In this document: positions 1 to 7,668 of the stretch, piece after piece
Layout of the letters: the number at the start of each line of letters is the position of its first letter
How positions within the stretch are numbered: the first letter of the stretch is position 1
From: Mesotoga sp. UBA6090
Lineage (GTDB): Bacteria; Thermotogota; Thermotogae; Petrotogales; Kosmotogaceae
Direction of reading: 5' to 3'
Length of the DNA: 22,957 nt
Assembly (NCBI RefSeq): GCF_002435945.1
Contig: NZ_DIXC01000075.1
Location: 1-22,957 of the forward strand
The notes under the pieces: generated by a model
What the model saw: the letters and a program-made list of their open reading frames with translations, nothing else
Database searches by the model: none
What the model was told of the DNA's origin: nothing
Program-made: the position numbers and the translations under genes

Positions 1-100
1 TTCCCTTTTGCTGTCAAAGTTGAGTCAAAGTAGAGCATCGAGATCAGGCTTCCGCAATTAACTGATCAGCTCAGTTTCCTGCAAGAGGCAGCGAATACTG

Positions 101-150
101 TTATGAAAAGATAGTTTCAATATGCTATTATTATGAAAAGATAGTTTCAT
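101..150. promoter_or_regulatory. Twin operator-like palindromes upstream of the RpiR regulator
   Basis: The 19-mer TTATGAAAAGATAGTTTCA occurs twice, at 101-119 and 131-149, exactly 30 bases apart, so both copies lie on nearly the same helix face. Each copy is an inverted repeat, TGAAA-N6-TTTCA. In the second copy the arms extend to TATGAAA/TTTCATA. Dyads of this size placed just before an RpiR-family gene suggest autoregulation, which is inference. The -10/-35 boxes around them are not clear enough to call. Confidence 0.6.
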
Positions 151-192
151 AGAGTAGTTGATAACTGATTTCTTTCCGAGAGGTTGATAGCA

Positions 193-1050
193 ATGGTATC
201 CGAAGAAATAGCGAGAATCAAAGACGACTTGTCTCCAGCATACAAAAGGATAGCAACCTACATTCTCAAAGAATACTCGCAGGTGGGATTCATGTCCATT
301 GAAGAACTCAGCTCTATGGCCGGCGCGAGCAAGGCAACTGTAGTCAGATTCTCTAGGCGTCTCGGTTTTTCGGGATTCAATGAACTGAAAAAGGCGATCC
401 AGAGTGAACTTAGAAGAAGGCTATCGCCGTATGAAAAGATCGCGACTACTGATCTTGACAGAGCTCCTATCGAAAATCAACTGAAGTTGCTCGCTCAAAA
501 TGAGATTAACAATCTCAAGAACACCCTCTCCGGAATAGAAGAAGAGATTCATAAGTGGGTGGAGTCAATAAGGTTAGCCAGGAATATCTACTTCGGCGGA
601 TTTGGAGCCACAAAACACGTTGTCTCTCTGATGCAATACACTATATCAGTTCTACAGAAGAAGCCGACATGGCTTCTAACGGGATCGGTTTCTGACTTCT
701 CGTTTAACATAAAGCTAATGGATAGTGCTGACGTTCTCATTGTCATGACCTTTCCTCCCTACTCGAAAGAGATAGAATACATGGTCGACTATGCAGACGA
801 AAGGAAGGTCCGGACTCTCCTTGTCACGGATTCGATTGAGTGTCCTATCTATTCTAGAGCTTATTCAGTTATAGTGTGCGAGAACAACTCACTTCTGTTT
901 GGGAATTCCTTCGTCGGACCCGTTGCAGTAGCGGAAATGATAGGGAACTTCATTATCCTGAGTGAGAAACAGACGGGTGTGGAGGAAATGAAAAAGCTAT
1001 TTGAAGTGGAGGAAAGAGGATACAGAGCTATGGGAATGGAGGACCGGTAG
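193..1050 (+). CDS. MurR/RpiR-family transcriptional regulator (HTH + SIS domains)
   Basis: This 285-residue protein has the RpiR architecture. An N-terminal helix-turn-helix domain (about residues 1-77, recognition region near 36-60 with ASKATVVRFSRRLGFSGF) is followed by a sugar-isomerase (SIS) effector domain (about 125-255). Family members sense phosphosugars or related small molecules and repress or activate catabolic genes. The ATG at 193 is chosen because GAGAGG (178-183) lies 9 bases before it; an upstream in-frame TTG at 184 abuts that site. The two palindromes at 101-150 probably bind this protein. The effector is unknown. The next gene, an isoaspartyl peptidase, and the TRAP remnant further on are candidate targets, by position only. 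Confidence 0.9.
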   Translation: MVSEEIARIKDDLSPAYKRIATYILKEYSQVGFMSIEELSSMAGASKATVVRFSRRLGFSGFNELKKAIQSELRRRLSPYEKIATTDLDRAPIENQLKLLAQNEINNLKNTLSGIEEEIHKWVESIRLARNIYFGGFGATKHVVSLMQYTISVLQKKPTWLLTGSVSDFSFNIKLMDSADVLIVMTFPPYSKEIEYMVDYADERKVRTLLVTDSIECPIYSRAYSVIVCENNSLLFGNSFVGPVAVAEMIGNFIILSEKQTGVEEMKKLFEVEERGYRAMGMEDR

Positions 1051-1104
1051 AAATAGGTCTGGTGCAAGCAAAAAGCTTTATGAGTCTGCTTGAGTCTTAG
1101 GAAA

Positions 1105-1140
1105 TTCGATGGAATCGAAGTGGGGAATTACTTTTTTTTT
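1105..1140 (+). terminator. Weak candidate terminator after the RpiR gene
   Basis: A 6-bp stem (TTCGAT 1105-1110 with ATCGAA 1114-1119, 3-base loop) is followed, after a 12-base gap, by nine T residues (1132-1140). The gap and short stem make this a poor intrinsic terminator. The T-run may only be incidental, so whether the regulator and the peptidase are cotranscribed is open. Confidence 0.22.
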
Positions 1141-1230
1141 GCCATTCGTGGCTTTCTTATTCTTTGAGTTAACGAGGAATGTTCTCTTTTCTTTTAAGAC
1201 CCAATTATCCATTTGGAGCGGGGTGTTGGC

Positions 1231-2136
1231 ATGAAGACCATCATTGTACACGGCGGTACAGGAAGCTTCAAGAGTGACAAGGACTTCGATGAACACAGGA
1301 GAGGAGTAGAAGAAGCAGTCATACATGGGTACTCCATCCTTGAAGAAAGAAACAGCTCTGAAGAAGCCGTAATAGCCGCCGTGTCGAAGATGGAAGAGAA
1401 TCCTACATTTAACTGCGGCAGGGGATCGGTACTTAACTACAATGGCCAGATTGAAATGGACGCCGCGATAATGGACAATAATCTGAATGCGGGAGCAGTT
1501 TCTGGGCTGAAAAGAGTACTCCATCCGATAGAAGTGGCTAGAGCTGTTATGGAACAGACGGATCATGTTTTGCTCGCAGGAGCCGAACTGGAGGAATTTG
1601 TTAAAGTACTGGAATTTCCCAGAGATGACGCCCTCGTTGTTCCTCACAGATATCAGCAGTGGAAGGCTGAACTAGAAAGAATTGAAAGAGGAGAAAAAAC
1701 ACGTTTCGGGAAAAGCATCTCGCTGGCCAGAAAAGCACAAGAGTACCACTCCACATGTGGGGCGGTTGCCATTGATGACCATGAAAGACTGGTTGCAGGG
1801 ACGTCGACAGGCGGAATGTCAATGAAGAGTTTCGGAAGGGTCGGCGATACTCCCATTATCGGTGCAGGAACCTACGCGGACTCATTCGGTGCAGTCTCTG
1901 CAACGGGTCATGGAGAAAAGATTATGAAGCTCACTCTGAGCAGGCTGGTCGCCTTCTTCATGGAACAGTATCCCGCTCAAAAATCCGTCGACATCGCTCT
2001 AGAGAGAGCCAGATACTTCGACTGTGAGTGCGGCTTAATAGCAATCGATAGGTATGGAAATATCGGTATTGGACACACTTCAAAGGATATGTCATGGGCG
2101 TTCATAAAAGATGGTCATACGCCGGTAATCTTCTAA
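1231..2136 (+). CDS. Isoaspartyl peptidase / L-asparaginase (N-terminal-nucleophile hydrolase)
   Basis: This 301-residue protein is a plant-type asparaginase/isoaspartyl dipeptidase, which hydrolyses beta-aspartyl peptides and asparagine. The precursor self-cleaves to expose a Thr nucleophile. The N-terminal block IVHGGTG, the NCGRGSVLN motif (about 61-69) and the cleavage region HSTCGAVAID, with Thr175 as the predicted nucleophile, are visible. They are followed by the TSTGG (191-195) and GAGTYAD (211-217) substrate-site motifs. The ATG at 1231 is preferred over an in-frame TTG at 1213 because GGAGCGGGG lies just before it and the protein then begins at the family's usual position. It ends 11 bases from the convergent MATE gene. 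Residue roles are by family analogy. Confidence 0.93.
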   Translation: MKTIIVHGGTGSFKSDKDFDEHRRGVEEAVIHGYSILEERNSSEEAVIAAVSKMEENPTFNCGRGSVLNYNGQIEMDAAIMDNNLNAGAVSGLKRVLHPIEVARAVMEQTDHVLLAGAELEEFVKVLEFPRDDALVVPHRYQQWKAELERIERGEKTRFGKSISLARKAQEYHSTCGAVAIDDHERLVAGTSTGGMSMKSFGRVGDTPIIGAGTYADSFGAVSATGHGEKIMKLTLSRLVAFFMEQYPAQKSVDIALERARYFDCECGLIAIDRYGNIGIGHTSKDMSWAFIKDGHTPVIF

Positions 2137-2147
2137 AAGCAGCTTTA

Positions 2148-3521
2148 CTAATCTGCCAGCGAAAGTTCCTTACTTTGTGCCTTGAGTTTCTTAACTATCA
2201 TCATTGCCAAGATTGCAGCAACGAAGAGAGTGAAGAAATCTGCAATCGTCTGCGCATAGATGACTCCGTTAAGTTCAAATAAGCGAGGCAACACAATAAT
2301 CGCGGGGATTAAAAACAGTCCTTGCTTGGACATCGAAAGCAAACCCGCTGCGAAGCCCTTGCCTAAAGCCTGGAAAAGAACCGTGAAGGTTATGACAAAA
2401 CCAAAGGACGGAAAAAAGATAGATACCGCTCTTAAGGCTCTTGAACCTACATCTATTACTTCGGGATCATTACTGAAAATGCTTACAATCGAGCCGGGAA
2501 TAACCATACCAATGATGGCAAAAAAAGTCGCAAAAACTGTAGTGACAAGTATGGAGAACTTTAGCGCTTCAAAGACCCTTGAAAACTTCTTTGCGCCGTA
2601 GTTATAACCGGCGACCGGCTGAAAGGCTTGTCCATACCCAAAAAGAACCATCATCCCAAGCATCAATACTCTCATCGTGATCCCGACCGCGGCAACTGCA
2701 TGATCTCCAAAGGCCCCTGCAGCATTGTTAAGAAGCGCAACCGAGAAACTTGATAAAAACTGACGCAAAAATGTTGGAAGCCCTATCTTGAAGATTTCCG
2801 AATATATATGAAGCGAGAATCTAAACAGTCTTATCGAAAGATTAGTAAAGCTCTTCTTACGGACGAAGTATTCGAGAATGATCACCGTAGACACTGACTG
2901 AGAGATTACTGTTGCTACAGCGGCTCCTTTTATTCCCATTCCAAAACCAAAGATGAATATCGGATCCAGAGCAACATTCAGTAGTGCTCCAGAGACCATT
3001 GCAACCATAAATCTCTGCGCGTTGCCCTCTGCTCTCACAAGATTATTCATCGTCATGTTCATCATGGTGAAGATCGATCCCATAATGATTATCATGGTAT
3101 ATTCTCTTGCGTATTCCATAATTGTCTCGGTCGCTCCAAAAGCAATTAATAGCGGGTCCAAATACATCAATCCGAGAAGAGCAAAGGCGATTCCTGTTGC
3201 CAGACTTGTAAACAGTGCCGTTGAAGCGGCCTTATCTGCCTGTTCCTTCTCGCCGGCTCCCAGTAAACGCGAAACATATGAAGCGGCTCCCACACCGTAC
3301 GTCAGGCCAATTGCCCCTATAAGGTTAAATATGGGAAAGGCAACCGCAACTGCGCCCACAGCGCTTGTACCTATCCGCCCTATGAAGAATGTGTCAACTA
3401 AGTTATAGATGGCATTTGTAAGCATTGCAATAATCGAAGGAATCGAAAGACCTACCAGAAGTGAAGGGATCTTCATAGTCCCCATCGCCCTCGCTCTTTC
3501 TTCGGAACTTCTGAATCTCAA
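2148..3521 (-). CDS. MATE-family multidrug/cation antiporter
   Basis: This 457-residue, strongly hydrophobic protein resembles the MATE family (NorM/MepA type), which exports drugs or metabolites in exchange for Na+ or H+. The N-terminal pattern LSIPSIIAMLTNAIYNLVD, followed by FFIGRIG, is typical of the first helix. A second MatE half begins near the middle (EIFKIGLPTFLRQ), giving the expected 12 helices. The start is a TTG at 3521 with GGAGGG six bases upstream; internal ATGs have no comparable site. A -10-like TATTAT lies about 30 bases further upstream, but no good -35 goes with it. The substrate cannot be predicted. It is convergent with the peptidase gene. Confidence 0.9.
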   Translation of the reverse strand: MRFRSSEERARAMGTMKIPSLLVGLSIPSIIAMLTNAIYNLVDTFFIGRIGTSAVGAVAVAFPIFNLIGAIGLTYGVGAASYVSRLLGAGEKEQADKAASTALFTSLATGIAFALLGLMYLDPLLIAFGATETIMEYAREYTMIIIMGSIFTMMNMTMNNLVRAEGNAQRFMVAMVSGALLNVALDPIFIFGFGMGIKGAAVATVISQSVSTVIILEYFVRKKSFTNLSIRLFRFSLHIYSEIFKIGLPTFLRQFLSSFSVALLNNAAGAFGDHAVAAVGITMRVLMLGMMVLFGYGQAFQPVAGYNYGAKKFSRVFEALKFSILVTTVFATFFAIIGMVIPGSIVSIFSNDPEVIDVGSRALRAVSIFFPSFGFVITFTVLFQALGKGFAAGLLSMSKQGLFLIPAIIVLPRLFELNGVIYAQTIADFFTLFVAAILAMMIVKKLKAQSKELSLAD

Positions 3522-3661
3522 GCAAAACCCTCCATCTCAGAGACACCTGCTAACATAATACACTAATCTACGGCAGTTGTTAGGCGTGCAAAGAATGGAT
3601 CGCTAACGAATTCTGTCTACAGGATTCTTCTTAAGTGTTCCCATCAACTTAGAAGCAAATG

Positions 3662-3688
3662 TACCCCTTCAGTTGCTCATTCGGGGTA
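3662..3688. other. Inverted repeat in the MATE/TRAP divergent intergenic region
   Basis: TACCCC (3662-3667) and GGGGTA (3683-3688) form a 6-base dyad with a 15-base spacer, midway between the divergent MATE gene and the TRAP receptor remnant. It could be an operator or the residue of one. No promoter boxes can be tied to it. Confidence 0.2.
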
Positions 3689-3780
3689 TATACTCTCGAA
3701 GCGATAGGAAGTGCATATATCGTCCTTACATAAAGCGATCGAACCGATAAGAGGCCTCATTGGCCCAAGGAGGAGATCAC

Positions 3781-5037
3781 ATGAGAAGAATGAAGGTATT
3801 ATCAGTCTTTCTCTTGGTCTCACTAATACTGCTTGGTGGATCGGTCTTTTCCGAAGAACCGATAGACGAGATGTACGAACCTTTTAATGAAGAGACATTC
3901 GAAGAAGATTCCCTGAAAAGAGAAAACATGGAAGCGAGAGGATTCTACCCGGAAGGGGAAGAAGAAGTGCTCGAATTCTACAACTTCGCAGCAAATGTCC
4001 CCCCCTATCAAGGATAATCCGGATAATCTGGAAGCAGTTACTCTAGAAAACATGGAGGCGAGAGGCTTCTACAGAGAAGGAGAGGAAGAAGAGGAGAGTA
4101 CAGCGTATTCATAAGCGCCTTTAACTCCGCTCCCGTAGATGATGTGAAAGTTGAAGCTATGAAGGTCTTCGCAAGCACCGTAAACACTCTCAGCGGAGGC
4201 GTCATTTACGTCAGGATCTTTCATACTAATAACCACAGTCCCGAAGAACTTCTTTCCGGTGCAATCAACGGAACGGAAGTAATGGCCTTTGGCTGCAGCC
4301 TGTGTACGATTGCCGACTTCCTGTTTCTTCCTGAACTCTCGATCTTCTCCGCCGCTTATCTCTTCGAGGACGTGGAGCACATGGACAAGGCAATGGATAG
4401 TGGAATCATGGCAGAGCTTCTCGATAGAGCCGCGGCAAACTCCGGAGTTAGGGTGCTCGATAACTGGTACAGTGGAAGTCATCATCTCTTCTTGAACGAA
4501 ACCATAAGCGGTATCGAAGATCCTTCTCAACTTGAGGGACTTAGACTCTGCTCTAACTGTTACCAAGGCTCATTCGACGCCTGCAGAGCTCTTGGTGCAT
4601 CTCCTGTCCATATGGGTCAGAGCACTCTCAAAGATGCAATGAGCTGCGGCTAGATTCCGGGCGCGGAAATGCTCCTTGAATACGTTACAGCTCAAGAGTG
4701 CATCGATTCGATAAAGACCCTAATACTCACCGGCCATCAGATCGAATCGGTAAACCCGGCAATTAGCGAGACCACATGGAAGAGACTGAGCGAAGACCAA
4801 AGAGGCTGGATTCTCGAGGCACTGCACACGGCGAGATCATTCATGGAAACCGAATTTCTAGCACACGAAGCTGGAATAATCGGCGAGCTCGCCCAGAAAT
4901 ACGGTGTCCAGATTTTGATACCCTGCAAGGATGGGCTGCTCCAACAGGCTGCGGTCTACTACTCCCAGAATCGTTTCTCTGCCGTCTGGGGCGAAGACAC
5001 ATACAGCAGGATTCAAACGGCCTCGGAAGGGTTGTAA
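3781..5037 (+). pseudogene. Decayed TRAP transporter solute-binding protein (DctP-like)
   Basis: AAGGAGG precedes an ATG encoding a clear signal peptide (MRRMKVLSVFLLVSLILLGG), an acidic linker and then a DctP-type periplasmic receptor domain (PELSIF...YLFEDVEHMDKAM, ISETTWKRLSEDQR). DctP proteins deliver organic acids to a TRAP permease. Reading needs two frame changes: +1 at a run of seven C (3999-4005) and -1 near 4095 (a GAGGAG[G]AGTAC-type loss). There is also an in-frame TAG at 4651-4653; the last ORF section runs 4654-5037. The Arg that normally binds the ligand carboxylate (LKGLKIRT in the family) reads LEGLRLCS here. No dctQ or dctM lies beside it. A functional readthrough product is unlikely. 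Confidence 0.85.
3922..4090 (+). repeat. Duplicated 45-base segment in the linker of the TRAP receptor remnant
   Basis: Bases 3922-3966 and 4046-4090 are near-identical copies, both encoding ENMEARGFY-x-EGEEE. The offset is 124 bases, one more than 41 codons. That fits a codon-phased duplication followed by gain of one C in the C7 run at 3999-4005. Confidence 0.75.
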
Positions 5038-5040
5038 CCC

Positions 5041-5197
5041 AGCGATCAATGAAGAGGGGATTCTGCAGATTCGAGATGCCACTAGAGTAGGTTTACTGTT
5101 GGATCAAGCTGCCCTTCAATCGCTCCGACAGTTTGAGGGGCAGCAGTTTAAGATGGAAGAGCAAAGGCACCAGAAAGATGCCCTTCATGGCAAATAA
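5041..5197 (+). pseudogene. Possible coding remnant of unknown origin
   Basis: Frame 2 from about 5041 reads through to TAA at 5195-5197. Its composition looks coding-like (Gln/Glu-rich, with LLLDQAALQSLRQFEG and a short charged tail), but it has no start codon with a ribosome site. It overlaps the end of the TRAP receptor frame when extended upstream. No family is recognised. It may be the 3' end of a lost gene. Confidence 0.22.
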
Positions 5198-5265
5198 ATC
5201 AAGAAATGCGTTCGCTTAACCCGTATAAACTAAGACCTCTACTGGTTTATTAACCTACTTTCGTT

Positions 5266-5349
5266 TCACCTTGCAATCGTGAAGTGCATAACCAGTCCCA
5301 CAACCACCGTGATGCCGATAATTAAAGGAATAATCGCAAGTCCAAACAT
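5266..5349 (-). CDS. 27-residue single-helix membrane protein (small ORF)
   Basis: The ORF starts with ATG at 5349 behind AGGTGA (5 bases away) and ends with TGA at 5266. It encodes 27 residues that are almost entirely hydrophobic (MFGLAIIPLIIG... ending HFTIAR), which fits one transmembrane helix with a short positive C-terminus. It lies 48 bases downstream of the hydrolase gene on the same strand, so it could be the last gene of the cyclase-hydrolase unit. Function is unknown. The alternative is a chance ORF or the tail of a lost transporter gene, but the ribosome site and continuous helix argue for a real small protein. Confidence 0.5.
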   Translation of the reverse strand: MFGLAIIPLIIGITVVVGLVMHFTIAR

Positions 5350-5397
5350 CCTTTCACCTACATCGAATTCGTACGGTACTCAGTATCCTACTCTCTT

Positions 5398-6330
5398 TCA
5401 TTCCAAAGCCTTTCTGTTTTTCAACCGCTCTTCATATTGTGGCCAGATCTCTTCAAGTCTTTCAGAAGGAGTCTGTCGGATCAGTGTCGATTCAAATTTC
5501 AGAGACTCCTGTTCTACTCCGAGCATCTGCCAAAATTCTCTCTTGAACTGCTCGAAGTCAAACTTCTCGCCAAGCAATTTTCTTGCGATATCTTCATAAT
5601 GCAGAAACTCGAGATACTTTGTGTTGAAGGAATGTGTATCTTCGCCTCCTTCAACATCTACTTCTTCACCAAGGAAAAGAGACTTCAGATATTCCAGATT
5701 CTTTCTTATGAGACTCTCAGCGACGATACCGGAGTGCCCGGAAATTACGGTCCGACATGATAATTCAAGTACAGTCTTCAAGCTCTCCGTAAAGGTGACC
5801 AGATCGTTCCAGAGAGTTAGTGGCAAAGGATCTTCCACAAGATCACCTACGAAGATCACCGAATCCCTTCTGTCGATACATACCGAAGAACAGAGAGTGT
5901 GGCCGGGCATATAACGAAACTCTATGTCGTCATCTTCAAAGACTAGTCTATCGCTGAAGGTGATACCGGGAAGTCTCTTTACAACATCTCCGTCACGAAA
6001 TCTTTCCATATTTTCGAAATCGTAGTCCCATCTTTCTTCCATTCTTCTTCTTGCAAATTCATGAGCGACGATTTCGCATCCGTCGAATGCTCCATTTCCC
6101 CAGATGTGGTCGTAGTCCGAATGTGAGTTGAAGACTACAAGATCCTTTCTCGGACTTTCATTAATTCGATTCTTAACAACGTTCATAGATCTATTCCCTA
6201 GAAACGTATCACATAAATAAAAGTGATCTCTGCCTTCTATCAAATAGACGGACGTCTCTCCATTCATTGGGGAGTCTCCGCCCTGAAAGGTAAACAATAC
6301 TCCCCTATTGCCGACTATCTGAATCTTCAA
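5398..6330 (-). CDS. Metallo-beta-lactamase-fold hydrolase
   Basis: The 310-residue protein carries the MBL metal-site series: N-S-H70-S-D72-Y-D74-H75, PGH144, VGD163 and SGH199. The usual HxHxDH motif therefore has Asp in place of the second His. Related hydrolases also show HSDWDH-type motifs, so this is a subfamily trait rather than damage. Such enzymes are generally dinuclear metal hydrolases; the substrate is not predictable. The C-terminal ~100 residues (from about 210) are helical and not part of the core fold. The start is TTG at 6330, with GGAGAG seven bases upstream. It lies 12 bases after the cyclase stop, so the two genes form one transcription unit. Confidence 0.83.
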   Translation of the reverse strand: MKIQIVGNRGVLFTFQGGDSPMNGETSVYLIEGRDHFYLCDTFLGNRSMNVVKNRINESPRKDLVVFNSHSDYDHIWGNGAFDGCEIVAHEFARRRMEERWDYDFENMERFRDGDVVKRLPGITFSDRLVFEDDDIEFRYMPGHTLCSSVCIDRRDSVIFVGDLVEDPLPLTLWNDLVTFTESLKTVLELSCRTVISGHSGIVAESLIRKNLEYLKSLFLGEEVDVEGGEDTHSFNTKYLEFLHYEDIARKLLGEKFDFEQFKREFWQMLGVEQESLKFESTLIRQTPSERLEEIWPQYEERLKNRKALE

Positions 6331-6342
6331 GGGCTTTCTCTC

Positions 6343-6963
6343 CTATCTAACCGCGGCAAAGATTCGGGCTATAGAAGAATCCGCATGAATCTTGAGCGGA
6401 ATTGCGAAGATTTCCAGGTCCTCTGAGTCCGACAGCTTTTCGAGACCAACGAGATTTTCCGCGATGAAGCAGCCTCCTTTGAAGAGAATTCTGTGGATAT
6501 CGTAAGGGTATCGATCCGGAGAAGATGAATCAAAGCCAACCATTCGCGTTTTACGCCTTACCAGAAATTCAGCCATTTCGGAAGTCAGATATGGATTCTT
6601 CAAGAAGTAGTCCTCGCTTCCGAACAAGGAATCTCGTCCAGTCCAGAAAAGAACAATCGAGTCTTCAGAGACCACATCTTCGTACTGCGGCTTCAGTGTT
6701 ATCTCTATCTCTCCCCTCACGTCAAGGAGGACTCCATTGCATATAAGTCTGTCGATCTCGATCTGATCGATATAGAGATCCGATTGGGTGAGATGCAGTG
6801 GGCCGTCTATATGGGTTCCCGAGTGCATACTTATTTCAAGTCTGTGGTTGTTGTATCCGTCTTCGTTCAAGACTCTCGACCTGCTTAACCTTGTGCGATC
6901 GTCACCAGGATACACCGGCTGGTTATCTTCGACAACTCTGGTCAAATCGATAAACCTCCTCAC
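6343..6963 (-). CDS. Cyclase-family protein (kynurenine formamidase-like)
   Basis: This 206-residue protein contains the metal-binding signature HSGTHIDGPLH (residues 47-57, HxGTHxDxPxH) of the cyclase/KynB family (PF04199). The N-terminal block RFIDLTRVVEDNQPVYPGD is also typical. Members hydrolyse arylformamides or related amides, or act as cyclases. The GTG at 6963 is chosen because GAGAGG lies 8 bases upstream and the length then matches KynB-type proteins. A longer in-frame ATG at 7071 adds 36 residues with no family character. It is cotranscribed with the MBL hydrolase. No other tryptophan-catabolic gene is present, so a role in kynurenine breakdown is not supported by context. Confidence 0.85.
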   Translation of the reverse strand: MRRFIDLTRVVEDNQPVYPGDDRTRLSRSRVLNEDGYNNHRLEISMHSGTHIDGPLHLTQSDLYIDQIEIDRLICNGVLLDVRGEIEITLKPQYEDVVSEDSIVLFWTGRDSLFGSEDYFLKNPYLTSEMAEFLVRRKTRMVGFDSSSPDRYPYDIHRILFKGGCFIAENLVGLEKLSDSEDLEIFAIPLKIHADSSIARIFAAVR

Positions 6964-7084
6964 AAGGATCACCTCTCTTTCTTTCTCAAATGAACAATAA
7001 TTACAGAATAGCATATACTGGATTCCTGAAACGTTTTCCTGAGTGCAATGCTTCCACGTTCTTTCCAACATTTCAATCGCATAT

Positions 7085-7112
7085 TTGAAATCATTAGATT
7101 ATATGATATGAT
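7085..7112 (+). promoter_or_regulatory. Promoter for the small secreted protein
   Basis: TTGAAA (7085-7090) and TATGAT (7107-7112) are separated by 16 bases. They lie 38 bases before the ATG at 7150, leaving room for the AGGAGG ribosome site. Confidence 0.5.
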
Positions 7113-7149
7113 TAATACACTCGAAGAAATTCAAAGGAGGAGAGTTAGT

Positions 7150-7527
7150 ATGAAAAGAGTATTGGGTTATGCATTAGTACTCCTCTTCGTATTGTCCTTT
7201 GCGTCATCTGCGATTGGTTCGTCGATTGAATTGGCGAAGGACATCGCCGACTCGGCAAACGAGCAGATTGAATCTTTAATCGAGACCGCAGTTCAGAAGG
7301 CCGAGAAATTCACGCAGCATTACGAAGAGAAGGGCATGTCATTGGTGGCCTATGAGACTCTAATAGACAATCTCGGAAACAGTCTTGCTGAGAGAGCGTT
7401 CTTGATTTCCCAGAGTGCCATAACAAAAATCGGTGAGCTAGGACATAAGGCAATTTGCTATTATGTTCCAGTGAGGCTAGGATACAAGGTCTTTTTGATC
7501 GATCCGATTCTGATAATCGATGACTAA
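7150..7527 (+). CDS. Small secreted protein of unknown function
   Basis: The 125-residue product begins with a strong signal peptide (MKRVLGYALVLLFVLSFASS, likely cut after the SSAIG region). A mostly alpha-helical charged stretch (about 28-95) and a beta-like C-terminus (CYYVPVRLGYKVFLIDP) follow. AAAGGAGGAG lies just upstream of the ATG at 7150; a longer frame from 7048 has no ribosome site and would overlap the promoter. The gene is monocistronic: its own promoter precedes it and a good terminator follows. It is not recognised as a named family and is probably periplasmic or envelope-associated. Confidence 0.75.
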   Translation: MKRVLGYALVLLFVLSFASSAIGSSIELAKDIADSANEQIESLIETAVQKAEKFTQHYEEKGMSLVAYETLIDNLGNSLAERAFLISQSAITKIGELGHKAICYYVPVRLGYKVFLIDPILIIDD

Positions 7528-7556
7528 TCGAACCACCATTAACTATCATCAGTATG

Positions 7557-7584
7557 AAATGCCGTAGACAACTACGGCATTTTC
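7557..7584 (+). terminator. Intrinsic terminator after the secreted protein gene
   Basis: AAATGCCGTAG (7557-7567) and CTACGGCATTT (7572-7582) form a perfect 11-bp stem with an ACAA loop. The stem runs into TTTTC. The flanking A and T runs could let it also work leftward. Confidence 0.85.
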
Positions 7585-7602
7585 TGACTAACTGAAATCT
7601 CC

Positions 7603-7631
7603 ATGACATTATGTGATAGACTCTGTATGAT
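7603..7631 (+). promoter_or_regulatory. Promoter for the cupin/HD-GYP gene
   Basis: ATGACA (7603-7608) and TATGAT (7626-7631) are spaced by 17 bases and start 20 bases beyond the preceding terminator stem. Transcription would begin near 7638. This argues against translation from the ATG at 7603 and for the ATG at 7669. Confidence 0.5.
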
Positions 7632-7668
7632 TATTATGGTTGCTTTGTCGGCTTCAATGGGGGAAGAG

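Noticed and set aside
1078..1647. Long antisense ORF of 189 codons opposite the peptidase gene
   Set aside because: It is the shadow of a well-supported gene, with no ribosome site or recognisable domain.
2126..2150. AAAGC-A-GCTTT as a bidirectional terminator between the peptidase and MATE genes
   Set aside because: A one-base loop is not feasible and there is no suitable T-run.
3999..4005. Phase-variable C7 tract controlling a working TRAP receptor
   Set aside because: A second frameshift, a nonsense codon and a lost ligand-binding Arg show general decay rather than a reversible switch.
4651..4653. Recoded UAG (for example pyrrolysine)
   Set aside because: Nothing in the window supports UAG decoding, and the gene has other disabling changes.
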